The notes: generated by a model from the letters alone, not told the origin. 64,000 nucleotides of DNA from Mytilisepta virgata (GCA_028015205.1 CM051513.1:49542841-49606840), one strand, 5' to 3'; positions 22,063-33,803 are shown, counted from the first letter of the stretch. Numbers and translations: made by a program.

Positions 22063-23447
22063 AAGCAAGAACCAACAATTGTGCAAGTATCATTGGGGTT
22101 GGGGGGGACTTTTTATGACCGAGGGGTGCGATTGTGAACGTGAAACCCCAATCCGAAAGTATCCACATATCGAATTTGAGACCCGAAAATATCCAGGAAA
22201 GCTAAAATTACATATCCAAAACTATCTCAAAATAATGAAAGTCAATTATGATGAGACATATTTAAAGTCAACCTGAATTATCCTTGGTGCTTTATAAAAA
22301 TCTGCAGAAATTTTAAAAATCCTGACCCAAAATTCTCGTGTAAAAAATCCTGACCTGAAATCTCCACCAGTTTTGTAAAATCTTGACCGGAATTTGCTGC
22401 ACGTCCTGTATCTAGTATCATTTTGTTACACTCCCCCCCCCCCCCTTTCCGAGCATTGGGGATGATAAAAGGTCATGTTGATGGTAAGTGGTGAAGAATC
22501 AATTTTGCATGAATTGGCCACTTTGCCATGATCATGTTCTCCTGTAGAACCCTTGTCTTATGTACACATTGACCCAGAACAGTTAATATGCTTTATACAT
22601 TTAAAGGTAGAAGTTAAATCTATTCCTTAGCAAAGAAGGTAGTTTTTTCTCCCAAGTAGTGATTAATTACCGGTAGTCCACAATTTTAAAGCATATAAAC
22701 TTTTGCATCCAGACTCTGGTTTCAGAAGCTATCTGCAGGGAAATTTGGCAATCTGAAGTAAAAAAATAATCTCTGAACTTTAAAATTTTAATTCCTTGTC
22801 AAATTTAGGGAGATTTCAACAAATGAAAGCAAATATTTTATTTGAAAATGAAAATAAAAATGTATTTATAACATGTTCCTAGATGGTCCTACTGGGTTGG
22901 TATAAATACATAAAGTCATAAACATGTGGGGTTTTGTATACATATTTGTTGGAGCCAAAATATTAAATCTGATCATTCTGAAACCCGGTGGTTTGTAATC
23001 CTGTGAAAAAATCTATTATACTGGTATGATATGTGAAATGCTGAATGTATAATTTATCCAGATCCCATTGTGCATCCCCCCTACTTGTGTTGTGTTTCAG
23101 TAAACCTAAACCGAATGTAAATTGATTTTTCCCAGAGAACCAAATAGTGTATTAATGTTTATTTATTTAATATGGTAACGATACAATATTAAAAATATGT
23201 TCATAATATTTGCGCTTCTAAAGTTTGTATAACTGGTTGCCAACTACAAAGATGGAAACAGTAATTCCGGATATCTTTTTGGTCATCGGTCCGCTCTTAG
23301 AAATCCATCGTCCTCGTTGCGCTTTAAATCCGGAACGAAATGAGAGTAGAGTTGTTGAATAAAATAAAATCGAAAAGTGTATGGGCATACGCTGAACAGA
23401 CATTATAGACATGAATATGTGTGAAATCTGCTATATCTGCGGTAATA

Positions 23448-23596
23448 GAAAAGTGCTGCTACTTTTCCTGGTTTGTATTAGTTTTTGAGAAAACTGCATT
23501 TAAAGATGAAAAATCGTGCTTTTTTCACGCATTGGAGTACTTCATGGCAAATTGTATAAACAATAGACAAATACAGACAAAGTAGCAGCACTTTTC
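23448..23596. repeat. Right-subterminal inverted repeat of TIR element 2
   Basis: GAAAAGTGCTGCTACTTT (23,448-23,465) is exactly inverted at 23,579-23,596. Its position and sequence resemble the pair at 10,526-10,811 in TIR element 1. Confidence 0.8.
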
Positions 23597-23904
23597 AGAA
23601 AGGCGCGGTCCTATAGAATATATCGTATTTATTCTTGTTAATAGCTGACACCCCTACGCCCTTGCACTTTTGCGAAATATTTGTACACCCGGTCCGTTGT
23701 TTGTAATTCGCTGTAGCATGCAAATGAGCAATCACGTGACTGAAATAATTACCAGTTAGGTACCCCTTGTCACTATCATTATCATAGTGGTTAACGATAA
23801 CACTCATATGATAAATATGAAGAGTATACATGGTATTCCTTACTTAAATGGAATAGACCCAATATTATGAAATAAAAAAAAACAGTTGCCTTAACATCGC
23901 TGCG

Positions 23905-24405
23905 TAGAAAAAAACACAATCCAAATGTAAGACAAATTTGAAGGCAAATAAAATAAATGAAAAACTAACCAATTCGACGAAAATTCTAAAATTTTAATTT
24001 CAGATATAAAATAATAAAAAAAAATACTACTAAAAAATTAAAGTCCCCAAATTCAAAAGTAAAATTTTGAGCCTGTTGAGATTTGTGACCCATAAGCCAA
24101 CGCCAGTGCATCAAATCAGAAATTTAGAATTTAGAATATTTATATGATATATAAAAATTAATATTTAATGTAACAAAGGGAATTTGTGTGACCAGCCGAT
24201 TCACCGAATCGGGTCCATCCGGCCTCCCGTCCAGGTAAAGGTTGTGACCCAGATGGTGATAGGAACCGTTTATCCGGCCAACCAGGAAAACTCCCTATCA
24301 CCGACACGGGTTTGCGACACACGGCAAACATGTGGCCTCTTACGCCAAGCTGAGGAGCTGTGGGCCTATTCTGTTAGTGTCCCTGGGACCCACACGGGGG
24401 CATAG
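23905..24405 (-). repeat. Nimb 5'UTR distal unit B with spacer
   Basis: The unit 24,183-24,405 (GTGACCAGCCGATTCACCGA to CCCACACGGGGGCAT) matches 34,995-35,211, and 27,733-27,960 in inverse. The flanking spacer with GACCCATAAGCCAACGCCA also matches. The element's 5' terminus, reading TGCCCCCGTGTGGGTCCC, is at about 24,404. Confidence 0.8.
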
Positions 24406-24667
24406 GATTTAAAAAAAAAAAGAGATATCAGTCTTTTGTTATATTTTGATATCGGTAAATATCAGGCCAAACATTATCTTTAATTTTTTTCATTTAGTGG
24501 AAAACGGTTGATTAAAAAATGCGTGAGTCCTAATATTTTTTCAAACTACTTCTTTCTTTTAAATTGAATCGATATTTTTATTATCCCCAAAAAGGTGAGT
24601 TGGTATGTCAGTTGAATTTTTTTCAAACACGATATTTTCTTCCATCTTGGCCTATTTGCCAATGTCT
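24406..24667. other. Unassigned AT-rich sequence
   Basis: I see nothing here beyond the likely 3'UTR of the fucolectin-like gene if the exon at 24,668-24,810 is its last. Confidence 0.4.
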
Positions 24668-24810
24668 TCATTTCATTTCAGAAAGAACAGAAAATTCAAA
24701 ATGACACGTTTGCTGATTGCAAAGTTTCTTTTGAATGAAACACTTTTTGCGTGCCGTGCAAGAATAAAAATGAAATAGGTTTTCAGGACAATAGTTGTGT
24801 GAGTAATTTT
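24668..24810 (-). CDS. Candidate Cys-rich last exon of the fucolectin-like gene
   Basis: On the minus strand the acceptor CATTTTAAAACAG ends at 24,811. Two bases complete the codon left by the exon at 24,975, then 46 codons run to TGA at 24,668-24,670. The peptide is Cys-rich: a C at residue 7, then SCTARKKC and LCNQQTC. The intron to the previous exon would be only 164 bases. The phase matches and the cysteine pattern suits an extracellular tail, but the segment is not a standard EGF-like domain. A donor before the stop, leading to further exons, cannot be excluded. With it the whole protein would be about 247 residues. Confidence 0.45.
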
Positions 24811-24974
24811 CTGTTTTAAAATGAAATTAAAACGTTAGTGATTTTGTACATGTAGATTAACAACATAAACTCTTGCTAAATCCCACACCCTTGATGATTG
24901 TGTTGACAGTGATAGACAAAACTGATACTATGTACCATTAAATTATTGTAATGAAAAATCTAGAGAAAACTTAC

Positions 24975-25247
24975 CATTAACTTCCATTTCACATAATTCT
25001 ATCATAATTTTTGCCTTGTTATAATAAGAGGGATAGTATTGCCCTGATTTCCGTTCGTTGTACATTATAACGTATCTTCCGTGACTGACACAACCAAATG
25101 TCATAACAGATTGTACAGAATTAGGATCCTCATCTATCTCATGATAACATAAATAACCATCCTGTTTGTTACTGGCTTCGTCTTGATCAGTTGTTGTATT
25201 AGCAACAATTAAGAAGAAACCTGCATTCCGCGCTTTGAATGTGGTAT
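24975..25247 (-). CDS. Fucolectin-like gene, exon 3: second half of F5/8C-like domain
   Basis: The exon of 273 bases is bounded by a TATATTTTCAG acceptor and an AATG/GTAAGT donor, phase 1 at both ends. It encodes 90 full codons, including GFFLIVANTTT, DGYLCYHEIDED, GRYVIMYNER and IMIELCEMEVN. This is the familiar second half of the bivalve fucolectin/F5/8-type-C fold: a paired-cysteine strand, a GRYV strand and a terminal ELCEVEV strand. Such domains bind sugars or cell surfaces extracellularly. It follows exon 2 after an 845-base intron in which I see no other feature. Confidence is high for the exon and moderate for ligand type. Confidence 0.85.
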
Positions 25248-26092
25248 CTGAAAATATATAAGCTGTTTATTTACATAAAGTAATATTATACAGATGTTTT
25301 GTTGTTGATTTATGTTGTGTTGTGTATACAGCACCTAAATTAACATGAAGGTGTTGCTGTCCGCTTTTTTCCCCACAAATTAGAGTTCAAATGTATCAAC
25401 TTTGAACTTTATGATGGAGTGTAATGAGCGAATTGATATGTTAGTATTTCATATAATACACGATGCTGTATATTTCCTTCAATTTAAATCAGGTACGTAT
25501 CACTAGATATTGGCAGTGTCACATGCTGTCATATATATTTTAGAATTATTTAAGAAAATATTGACTTCTAAACACATGCACATATCACTCTCAGAGTTAC
25601 ATTTCTTTGTGTCATTTACTTAGATACTAGGAAGGAAAAAAACAAAAATTCGCGTGACTGTTAATATAAAGTAACAGTTAGAGATATCCAACACAGAAGA
25701 GCAGGTGGCAGGTTTGAGGTCAAATGACTTTATTATTGTTAAGATCATTTGTATGAAATTGAATTTTTTCACAGATTACAACACAAAAATGTATAAAAAG
25801 TACTTTATAAATTTATCCAACCACTATAAATTCCAAAACACAACAAACAAATAAGGCTGTTATCAGTACATATCAAGTTAAATGTTAGATAATTTGGTAG
25901 GGAGACTATGGAAAGTAAAACAAATGGTAAGTATAAGATTTTTTGTAGACATTCAGACCGACAAATGGGGAAAATGATAATGTACAAAAAGTTCCTCATA
26001 ATCAAGGAATAAACCCAGCCATTATAAAAGTTAAGGAAACCTTTAAGCGTTCTAGTTTTAACAGACAAGAAAAATATAATAAATATACTGAC

Positions 26093-26332
26093 TCCACTGG
26101 TTCGCACTGTACTCTGTTCTTAGAACGATCGTAATATGATGTATACTGTATATTTGCTTAAGATCTACGCTCCATGTTGCTGTTTCTTGATTGTTTGCTG
26201 ATATTGCACACGATTTACCATAAGACTGATTTTTCCCGCCATCTATAGCATAACTTGCTGGATAACCCCCTAGTGTAGGATGGGGTGGAACTGTTGTTCT
26301 TTGGTAGGCGTCCTTTAGCATTGCTAAATTAT
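26093..26332 (-). CDS. Fucolectin-like gene, exon 2: first half of F5/8C-like domain
   Basis: 240 bases lie between the acceptor TATTTTAG (ending 26,333) and the donor GTGGA/GTCAGT, phase 1 at both ends. The 79 full codons include NLAMLKDAYQRTT, YPASYAIDGGKNQ and ETATWSVDLKQIYSIHHITI. These are the hallmark N-terminal strands of an F5/8-type-C (fucolectin-tachylectin) domain: NxA...AYQ, AIDG, TATWxVDL and IxxIxI. The preceding codon joins the signal-peptide exon as G-AT (Asp), giving the usual GYDNLA-type start of the mature domain. The next codon joins exon 3 as A-AT (Asn). Confidence 0.88.
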
Positions 26333-27379
26333 CTAAAATATGTTAAATATTTAAATTTTCCTAAATAAAGTAATTTCAAATGAAGTTAATGTAATATAAA
26401 TCGACCATAGTTGGAGGTGATTGTATTGATTTTTTATAATAACAATGAATAGGAGAGTTCAACAATGACATACCAATCAATCAGCGAAACCTGACAGACA
26501 GATACCCGGGACAAAAGATAACATAAAGGAGTTGATCTCACAAAATTAACATAAAATCAATAGAAAGTCAGGAGAGTCTGACTCGATACAGACACTGAAT
26601 TGCATAGTTTTTTTACATTGTTTGGCATAACAATCGGTGTCTTTGGGGTTTTCCTTTGTTAAACAAAAGCATCAGGGTGTGTTCTTGCAAAACAAATACA
26701 TCCAGTACAATTTATCTATAAGATACTTCCTTTATATTATGTAAACTGTCATTTAAATAGCAGACAGTTTAATGTTAAAAAAAACTCTTGTCTGCTTTAT
26801 ACCTACATAATAGTAGTTTGTTTCTATTCAAAACAACTCTAAATTCGGATCAAAGTAATTAAAATAAGGTTATTTACAAAGTGCTTATTTACTGGAAACC
26901 CCTCTCTACAGGAAATACAAACAAGTTTGCATCATGTCAAAATTATATTCTAAGTAAAATGTTCTATGTAATATATTGAATGTTTTTTACCAAAACATTT
27001 TTGCAAAATTATTTTAAGAATAATATTTCTATAGAATATTTAAAATATGTAATTTTTCCGTAAAGATAATATTCCAACCTCTACATACATTAATTGATTA
27101 AATAATGTATTATGCTGTGTGAGCGACATTTAAGCCATATCACGGTGAGATCTAATTAAATTTATTAAATACTATGTAAAACAAATGGACTATCTACAGA
27201 CAATATTTAAGGGTAAATAAAACAGTAAAACAAAATACATGAATAATATCACAAATATGCCATTAAATACAATTTAAAATTATGGATCAGGACTATATTC
27301 AAAAACATAGTCTCCAGACTATATTTTCGGGTATAGTCCAACGTCTTTCAAATACTCATGTAGAATTCAGTTGCCAGCA
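26333..27379. other. Intron 1 sequence, no feature seen
   Basis: AT-rich sequence without a supported gene, RNA or repeat. It is the 3' part of the 12.4-kb first intron of the fucolectin-like gene. Confidence 0.5.
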
Positions 27380-27732
27380 ACCGTTGTAAATTCTTCCATA
27401 TTGTTGACTGTGTAGTACTGACAAATAATGTCAGATTTATCTACACAGTCAATTAAAAGATATTAAATGGTCGACATTGGCATGGTATACAATCAGGGGA
27501 AGACTCATTCTCCAAAGTAAAAGAATGAGTCGTCCTGGTGTGGCCAATGCGACATCTAGTTAAAACAACTTGGTCTCTTCGGCTTTTGCTGAAAAAATAA
27601 ACATTCTTGCCAACAGTTGGCTCTATAGAATTTAATTTATTGTCTGTAAGCAGATACCTCTGGGACTGTCACAGACCTAAAAGATACTTAAATATCAAAG
27701 GCTTGAAATCAGAATAAGGCACCGGCATATTT
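27380..27732 (-). pseudogene. Nimb ORF2 C-terminus and 3' end
   Basis: Minus-strand sequence matches 33,670-33,800 (PVPYSDF ... then the SIEPTVGKN region). It then continues, unlike the plus copy, into a C-terminal segment with RIGHTRTTHSF and CIPCQC, a zinc-finger-like tail typical after the RNase H of I-type elements. It abuts the inverted Nimb 5' terminus at 27,732/27,733. Confidence 0.75.
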
Positions 27733-28999
27733 GTAATGCCCCCGTGTGGGTCCCGGGGACACAATAGAATAGGCTCCTCGGCTTGGCGTAAGAGGCCCCT
27801 AAAGAGGCGACATGTTTGCCATGTGTCGCAAACCCGTGTCGGTAATAGGGAGTGTTCCTGGATGGCCGGGAAAACGGTTCCGATCACCATCTAGGGCACA
27901 ATCTTTACCTAGATGGGAGGCCGGATGGGCCCGATTCGGTCAATCGGCTGGTCACTCCAATCCTTACACAACATTATATATATGTTTTTTTTCTCCACAC
28001 TAAAATTCGAATTCCAAACTACCGTATGACGGGATTGGTGTTGTCTTATGGGTCAAAAACCTAAACATGCTCAAAATTGCTACTTTTAAATTTTGTATTT
28101 TATTCTTTTCATTGTTTGTATTTATTTTTTTTTATTAAAATGTCACATTAAATATATTATTTGTCCGGTTTCTAGTTTGATTTGCCTTGAACTAAATTTC
28201 AACATTTTGGTTTGATTTGATTGTACACACCTTGTTCAAGAATGGCTGGATGGTCCCGATCAAGCCAAAACTGGTCATGTCATGCCCTCTGTGTTTTCTC
28301 GTGGTTGTCTGAAAAGTTCCATAAGAGCCCTCAATGATGCCTAAATACAATGGGATGGGTTGGACGGTCTGCTTGTATCGTTGTAGGTTGATGTTTGGGC
28401 CCCGGGGTCTTGGAAGATAACCACTGACGGAAACACGGAGAAGGCGGTGGCTCATGGGGCAAGGCTTCCTCGGCTTAATGAGGCCACATGTTTGCTGTGT
28501 GTGGATACCCGTTAGGATAAAGGACGGAATCCTGGTGGCTGAAACACGCCACTTTGGCCCTTATTTTATCTGAAACGGGTGATCGGATTGGCCCGGTCTC
28601 GATCAATCGGCTGGTCACGCCAAGCCCTTGAATCTAACCTGTTTCCAGAATGTACACCAGTAGTACCATTTTCATAGGTTGGGTTCAAGAATGCGGAGGC
28701 TTAAGGGTCAATCGTGTAGATGTTACTTTGGGCGGTTGTCTGCCGGGCACCCTTGGCACAAGGCTTGCGCCCATTAAGAGGTACTCTATGCGAGTATCTT
28801 ATCCTAGTATCCCTGGTGCTTGTCGCAGATGTGGCAGGCGTGCGTCGTTTTGATGTATTCTGGTATCCATCATGGATGCCAGAGTGCATCAGGGCGATGT
28901 ATGCATCATGCTTGTAGCAAATGTGGCAGACATACATCGTGTTGATGCTGCTCCGAGGTGGGCGGGGAGCTAGGGTAACGAAATATATATATATTCACC
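27733..28999 (+). repeat. Nimb 5'UTR: distal unit B, spacer, proximal unit A
   Basis: This is the most complete 5' leader in the window. Unit B (27,733-27,960) starts GCCCCCGTGTGGGTCCC. A spacer with GGATTGGTGTTGTC follows, then unit A (about 28,200-28,990). Units A and B share CGGCTTGGCGT/CGGCTTAATGAGGCC, ACATGTTTGCC and TCAATCGGCTGGTCAC, so the leader is a diverged tandem dimer. It leads directly into ORF1 at 29,000. Confidence 0.78.
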
Positions 29000-30175
29000 A
29001 TGGACTTCCAAAATAAACAAAACCAACCGACATGTAAAAGAAAATTAGACAATAGCAGTGATGAGGATGACGTTCCAAATAAAATTTTAAATACCACTTC
29101 TGACACTTTTCCAACATTTATTGTACTGACAAGTTTAAATTCAGAAAAACTTTTAACCAAAATTTCCCCATTTGTTTTTCAAAAAAAAATCCAGTCTGTT
29201 GCAGGAACTGTTAAAAAGATTAACAAATTGAAAAACGGATGTCTGTTAGTGGAGTGCACACGACAACAACAGTCCAGAAATCTGTTGTCCTTGACGTCAA
29301 TTATGGACGTTGAAATCTCTGCAACTCCACACAGATCACTCAAATACAGCCAAGGAATAATCCGAGACAGAGATAATGATCTCAATGACATGTCCGAAGA
29401 AGAAATTTGTGCTGAACTAAAAGAGCAACATATTACCAAAGTCAAACGGTTTACCAAAAAATCTGGAAATAAAATACTTAAATTGATTACCTATCTATTT
29501 ACATTCGAACTTCCAAATGTTCCTGATCACATTTACATAGGACCATATAGAATCAAGGTTGACCTATACGTCCCCAATCCTATCCGGTGCTTCAAGTGCC
29601 AGAAGTTTGGACACGGAAAAAATAGTTTACGTGGGACGGAAAAATGCGTCAAATGTGTTGAAGAGGCGCATTCCAGCTTTGAATGTGAACGCACTCCGAA
29701 ATGCTGTAATTGTGGTCAGGAACATATGTCATCATCCAGAGACTGTGATTGTTATAAAAGGGAACCTCAAATTCAAAAAATTAAAGTAGAAAAACGTATT
29801 ACATATCAGGAAGCTCGACAAATTGTCTCTGCCTCGGATTCACCTTCTACAATTTCATACGCTGACAAAGTTAAATTATCTAAAACTAATAGATCTTTTG
29901 GAACACAAACGAATTTCACTTGGCCTGACGGAACAGAATTTCCGGTTCTCGTCGCCAAACCAAAGCAATCAAATGGACAAACATCTCATCCTAAACAGTC
30001 TTCATCCAGTTCTTCACAAACATCTGACACTTCTCTCTCCTCAAGTGTCAGTAATCAACAAAGCCAACTCCTAAAAAACGGTCTTCTATATCTTCAAGCA
30101 AAACATCACCTCAAAAACAGCCACAATCACAGAAAGTTGCACGTTCCTCATCACAAGATCAATCTAAAAAGATGA
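29000..30175 (+). CDS. Nimb-like LINE ORF1 (RNA-binding, CCHC)
   Basis: The ATG at 29,000 opens a 391-codon frame (MDFQNKQNQPTCKRKL). The N-terminus is basic and acidic. The middle (residues about 30-180) resembles the nucleic-acid-binding region of jockey/I-type ORF1 proteins (YSQGIIRDRDNDL, ITKVKRFTKK, PDHIYIGPYRIKV). Zinc-knuckle motifs follow at about residues 195-255 (CFKCQKFGHG, CVKCVEEAHSSFEC, CCNCGQEHMSSSRDC). The Ser/Gln-rich tail ends early, probably by frameshift, because related sequence continues to about 30,430. The protein would coat element RNA and aid target-primed reverse transcription. It is the best ORF1 of the three copies here. Confidence 0.88.
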   Translation: MDFQNKQNQPTCKRKLDNSSDEDDVPNKILNTTSDTFPTFIVLTSLNSEKLLTKISPFVFQKKIQSVAGTVKKINKLKNGCLLVECTRQQQSRNLLSLTSIMDVEISATPHRSLKYSQGIIRDRDNDLNDMSEEEICAELKEQHITKVKRFTKKSGNKILKLITYLFTFELPNVPDHIYIGPYRIKVDLYVPNPIRCFKCQKFGHGKNSLRGTEKCVKCVEEAHSSFECERTPKCCNCGQEHMSSSRDCDCYKREPQIQKIKVEKRITYQEARQIVSASDSPSTISYADKVKLSKTNRSFGTQTNFTWPDGTEFPVLVAKPKQSNGQTSHPKQSSSSSSQTSDTSLSSSVSNQQSQLLKNGLLYLQAKHHLKNSHNHRKLHVPHHKINLKR

Positions 30176-30452
30176 ATTTTTCAAATCGCCTCTCCAAGGC
30201 TGAAAAAGGTCAAAAAGGTCAACAAGTTTCGAGACCTCTGCTCAGAGTTCGACGATGATATCGATGAAGACTCTGAGCAGATGGATACATCGTCACATGA
30301 GAATCTGGATTCCATCTGGCTGGACCCATTAGTACCAGCTGAGGGTTTTGGTCCTCCAGTCACAGAATCGGGCGCTTCGCAAGAAAGACGCACAGAAGTT
30401 GTTCAACAGATCGATATAGAAAAAAATATTCCCCAATTCGACCACCTAAAAA

Positions 30453-33400
30453 ATGAACAACATTATACAATGGAATTGTCGAGGTTTAAAAATTAATTTA
30501 ATTGAATTATCTCTTCTTGCTCAAACTTTCCTCCCAGTTGCCTTTTGTCTTCAGGAGACTCATTTAAAAGAAAACGATAATCTATATATTAAAAATTATT
30601 CTCTCTACAGCACACGAGTAAAAAGGATGAAAGAGCTGCTGGTGGCTCATCCATCCTTGTTAAACATGACATCATTCACAGTTAAATATCTCTACAAACT
30701 GATTTACAAGCTGTTGCTATCCGAATAACACTTAATAAAACTGTTACATTTTGTTCTGTATATATCCCACCAAACTGTCACTTAGAAATAAATCAACTTA
30801 AATCTTTGATAGATCAGTTACCTGCCCCGTTTCTTCTTTTGGGTGACTTTAACGCCCATAATCCTCTGTGGGGCAGTAACTCTCCAAATGACAAAGGCAA
30901 AAAGATTGAATATTTCTTAAATCAGGAAAGTTTGTGCACCTACCTCCATCCAGTGAATGGTTCTTACTCAGCTATTGATCTGACAATTTGTGATCCTTCA
31001 CTCTTATTGGATTATTCATGGCGAGTCCATGATGATTTATGTGGAAGTGACCACTTTCTTTTAATTTTGGAAAATCTGTTTCCCTCGACCTCTGAAAGAG
31101 TCGCTCGCTGGTAATTTGACAAAGCCAATTGGACTTTGTTCGAGCAACTCTGTCGAGATGAACTTAGAACAGACATTTTCGATAACGATAGCGATCAAAT
31201 CCTTAAATTTACTGAAACGTTAGTATCGATAGCTGAGAGAACCATTCCTAAAACCTCGACAAATCCTAAACAACCAAAAAGTCGAGTGGTTCTATGACGA
31301 CTGTGAGGAAGCTAAGAAACACAGGAAAAAAGCCGAACGACGGTTCAACATGAATCCAACCTCTGACAATCTCAGTAATGTTCGTATATTTTGTGCGAAA
31401 GCACGCCGAACATTTAAACATAAGCGGCGCAAGTCTTGGCAAAACTTCGTGTCTAAAATAAACTCGCATACACCGATGAATAAAGTTTGGAATTTTATAC
31501 AAAAAATTAACGGGAAAAAAAGAAAGGCCAATCTTCACCACCTTAAAGATGGCCAAACCCTCTTGACCTCAGAAAATGACATTTCTAATAAACTCGGTGA
31601 AACCTTCTCAAAACATTCTTCTCGAAATTATTCCAAAACATTTCAAGAAATTAAAAACCGCACTGAAAAAACCAAACTGAACTTTAAATCAAATAATTTA
31701 GAAGACTTCAACCTTCCTTTCTCTCTCGAAGAGCTTAAATCCTCTCTGGCCAAGGCCCATGACACAGCTACTGGCCCTGACGATATCCATTATCAACTCC
31801 TTAAACGTCTTCCTGATGCGACTCTTCAAGTACTATTGGATCTTTTTAATAAAGTATGGGAGATTGGCGACTTGCCTTCCATTTGGAAGCTAGCCACCGT
31901 TATCCCTGTCACAAAACCTGGGAAGGATCATTTTGAACCGTCCAATTATCGGCCCATTGTCCTCACCAGTTGCATTTGTAAAACCATGGAACGAATGATC
32001 AATGACCGCCTTGTTTGGTTCCTAGAGACAAACGGTCTCCTGTCAAATATACAGTGTGGCTTCCGACAAGGCAGAAGCACATTAGATCATCTCGTTAGAT
32101 TTGAATCTTTTATTCGAAATGGGTTTGCTAAAGGTGAACATGTGATGTCTGTCTTTTTCGATCTGGAAAAAGTCTACGACACCACATGGAAATATGGCAT
32201 TTTAAAAGACTTAAATGATATGGGGTTGAAAGGTAGGTTACCTACCTTCATTCAAAACTTTCTTTCAGACAGACAGTTCAAGGTAAAGGTTAACAAGACT
32301 ATGTCTGACCCTTTTGAACAAGAGACGGGTGTTCCTCAGGGAAGTATTCTATCTGTCACTTTATTTAGTATAAAAATAAACAGTTTAGCTAAAACATTAA
32401 AACAAAGTGTTGAAGGCTCCCTCTATGTAGATGACTTTTTGATATGTTATAGGGCTAAAAATATGAACAATATTGAAAGACAACTACAGTTGTCTTTAAA
32501 TAAAATTGAAAAATGGGCTATGGAAAATGGTTTTAAATTTTCCAACTCCAAAACAGTATGTATGCATTTTTGCAATAAACGAAAACTGCATTTAGACCCC
32601 GAACTAAACATTTATAATTCTCCGATTAAGGTCGTCAAAGAAACAAAATTTCTAGGTATTCTGTTTGACAATAAACTTACCTTTCTACCCCATATCAAAA
32701 TGCTTAAAACATTGAATATTTTAAAAGTTGTTTCCAGCACTGACTGGGGTGTTGATAAAAACATATTGTTAAATTTATATCGATCACTTGTACGATCAAA
32801 ACTTGATTATGGTTCAATTATTTATGGATCTGCTCGCAAATCCTACATACAAATTTTAGATACTGTTCACCACCAACGCCTACGTTTGGCCTTGTGGGCG
32901 TTCAGAGGTCTCCTGTGTAGAGTTTATATGTAGAGGCGAACGAACCGTCTCTTTATAACAGTAGGTTAAAACTTGGTTTGCAATACTTTACCAAGCTAAA
33001 AGCATATCCTTCAAATCCTGCCTACGACTGTGTTTTCAATCCTCTCTATGAGGACATATTTGAACAACATGAAAATAAAATTCCTCCGTTTGGTATCCGG
33101 ATGAAACCGCATATTTCTGGTTCTAACATCAACCTTGATGAAATTGCCCCCATTAATATACCTCAATCACCACCCTGGCTTGTACCCAAACCTATGTTTA
33201 TTTTTGACCTAAGAAATCATAAAAAGTCCGAAACAAACCCTATTCTTATTCAGCAAGACTTTGCTGAAATAAATTCAAAGTTTGAATTTCATGATTCTAT
33301 TTATACTGACGGGTCGAAGGACGGGGACAAAGTGGCTGCCGCTGCTGTCTATGGACAGCAAGCAGCAACTCTCCATCCTCCAGTTCCATTTTTACTGCTG

Positions 33401-33803
33401 AAGCCAGAGCCATAATTCTTGCTTTAAAGTTTGCTAGAACATCTGAAAAACTTTAATTTCTTATTTGTTCAGATTCACTTTCGTGTTTAATGGCTATTGA
33501 AGGTCAGAAATATAAAAACCCTTTAATTGCCCATATTATTGAATTTTATAAAAGACTTGTCCAAATGGGCAAAGAAATCATTTTTCTCTGGGTACTAAGT
33601 CATATTGGTATTAAGGGAAACACAGTCGTAGATAGAATAGCGAAGGATGCTTTAGATGACCCCATAACTAATATGTCAGTGCCTTATTCTGATTTTAAAC
33701 ATTTAATATACAAATATGTTTTACGTCTGTGGCAGTCCCGGTGGGATCTGCTTACTGACAATAAATTACATTCTATAGAGCCAACTGTTGGCAAGAATGC
33801 ACT
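30453..33803 (+). pseudogene. Nimb-like LINE ORF2: endonuclease, RT, RNase H (3'-truncated)
   Basis: The apurinic-like endonuclease starts MNNIIQWNCRGLK and includes FCLQETHL, LLGDFNAHNPLWG and a DLCGSDHF motif. Frameshifts near 30,620-30,730 and a TAA at about 31,112 break it. RT (31,350-32,933) has NYRPIVLTSCICKTMERMI, FFDLEKVYDTTWK, GVPQGSILSVTLFS and YVDD in LYVDDFLICY. RNase H follows after frame breaks, with IYTDGSKDGDK and VLSHIGIKGN. The presence of RNase H after RT places it in the I/Nimb group. Homology stops at about 33,803, before the C-terminal zinc finger that survives at 27,380-27,590, where an inverted second Nimb copy begins. Confidence 0.88.

Larger units (their letters stand above)
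17204..23904 (+). mobile_element. TIR element 2: 6.7-kb interval with inverted termini inside a Nimb 5'UTR
   Basis: The left end CGCAGCTATGTTAAGGCAAC (17,204) and the inverted right end (23,881-23,904) match at all but one of about 20 bases and resemble those of TIR element 1. TA flanks both sides. Removing it joins the two halves of a Nimb 5'UTR spacer (compare 34,700-34,900), so it is a true insertion. The block 17,378-17,474 matches 2,953-3,051 of element 1. It carries three phase-compatible candidate exons, hairpins and a Penelope-like 3' tail. No DDE transposase is recognised. The remainder (17,520-18,860, 20,480-20,940, 21,420-21,860, 22,070-23,440) shows no feature I can support. Confidence 0.72.
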
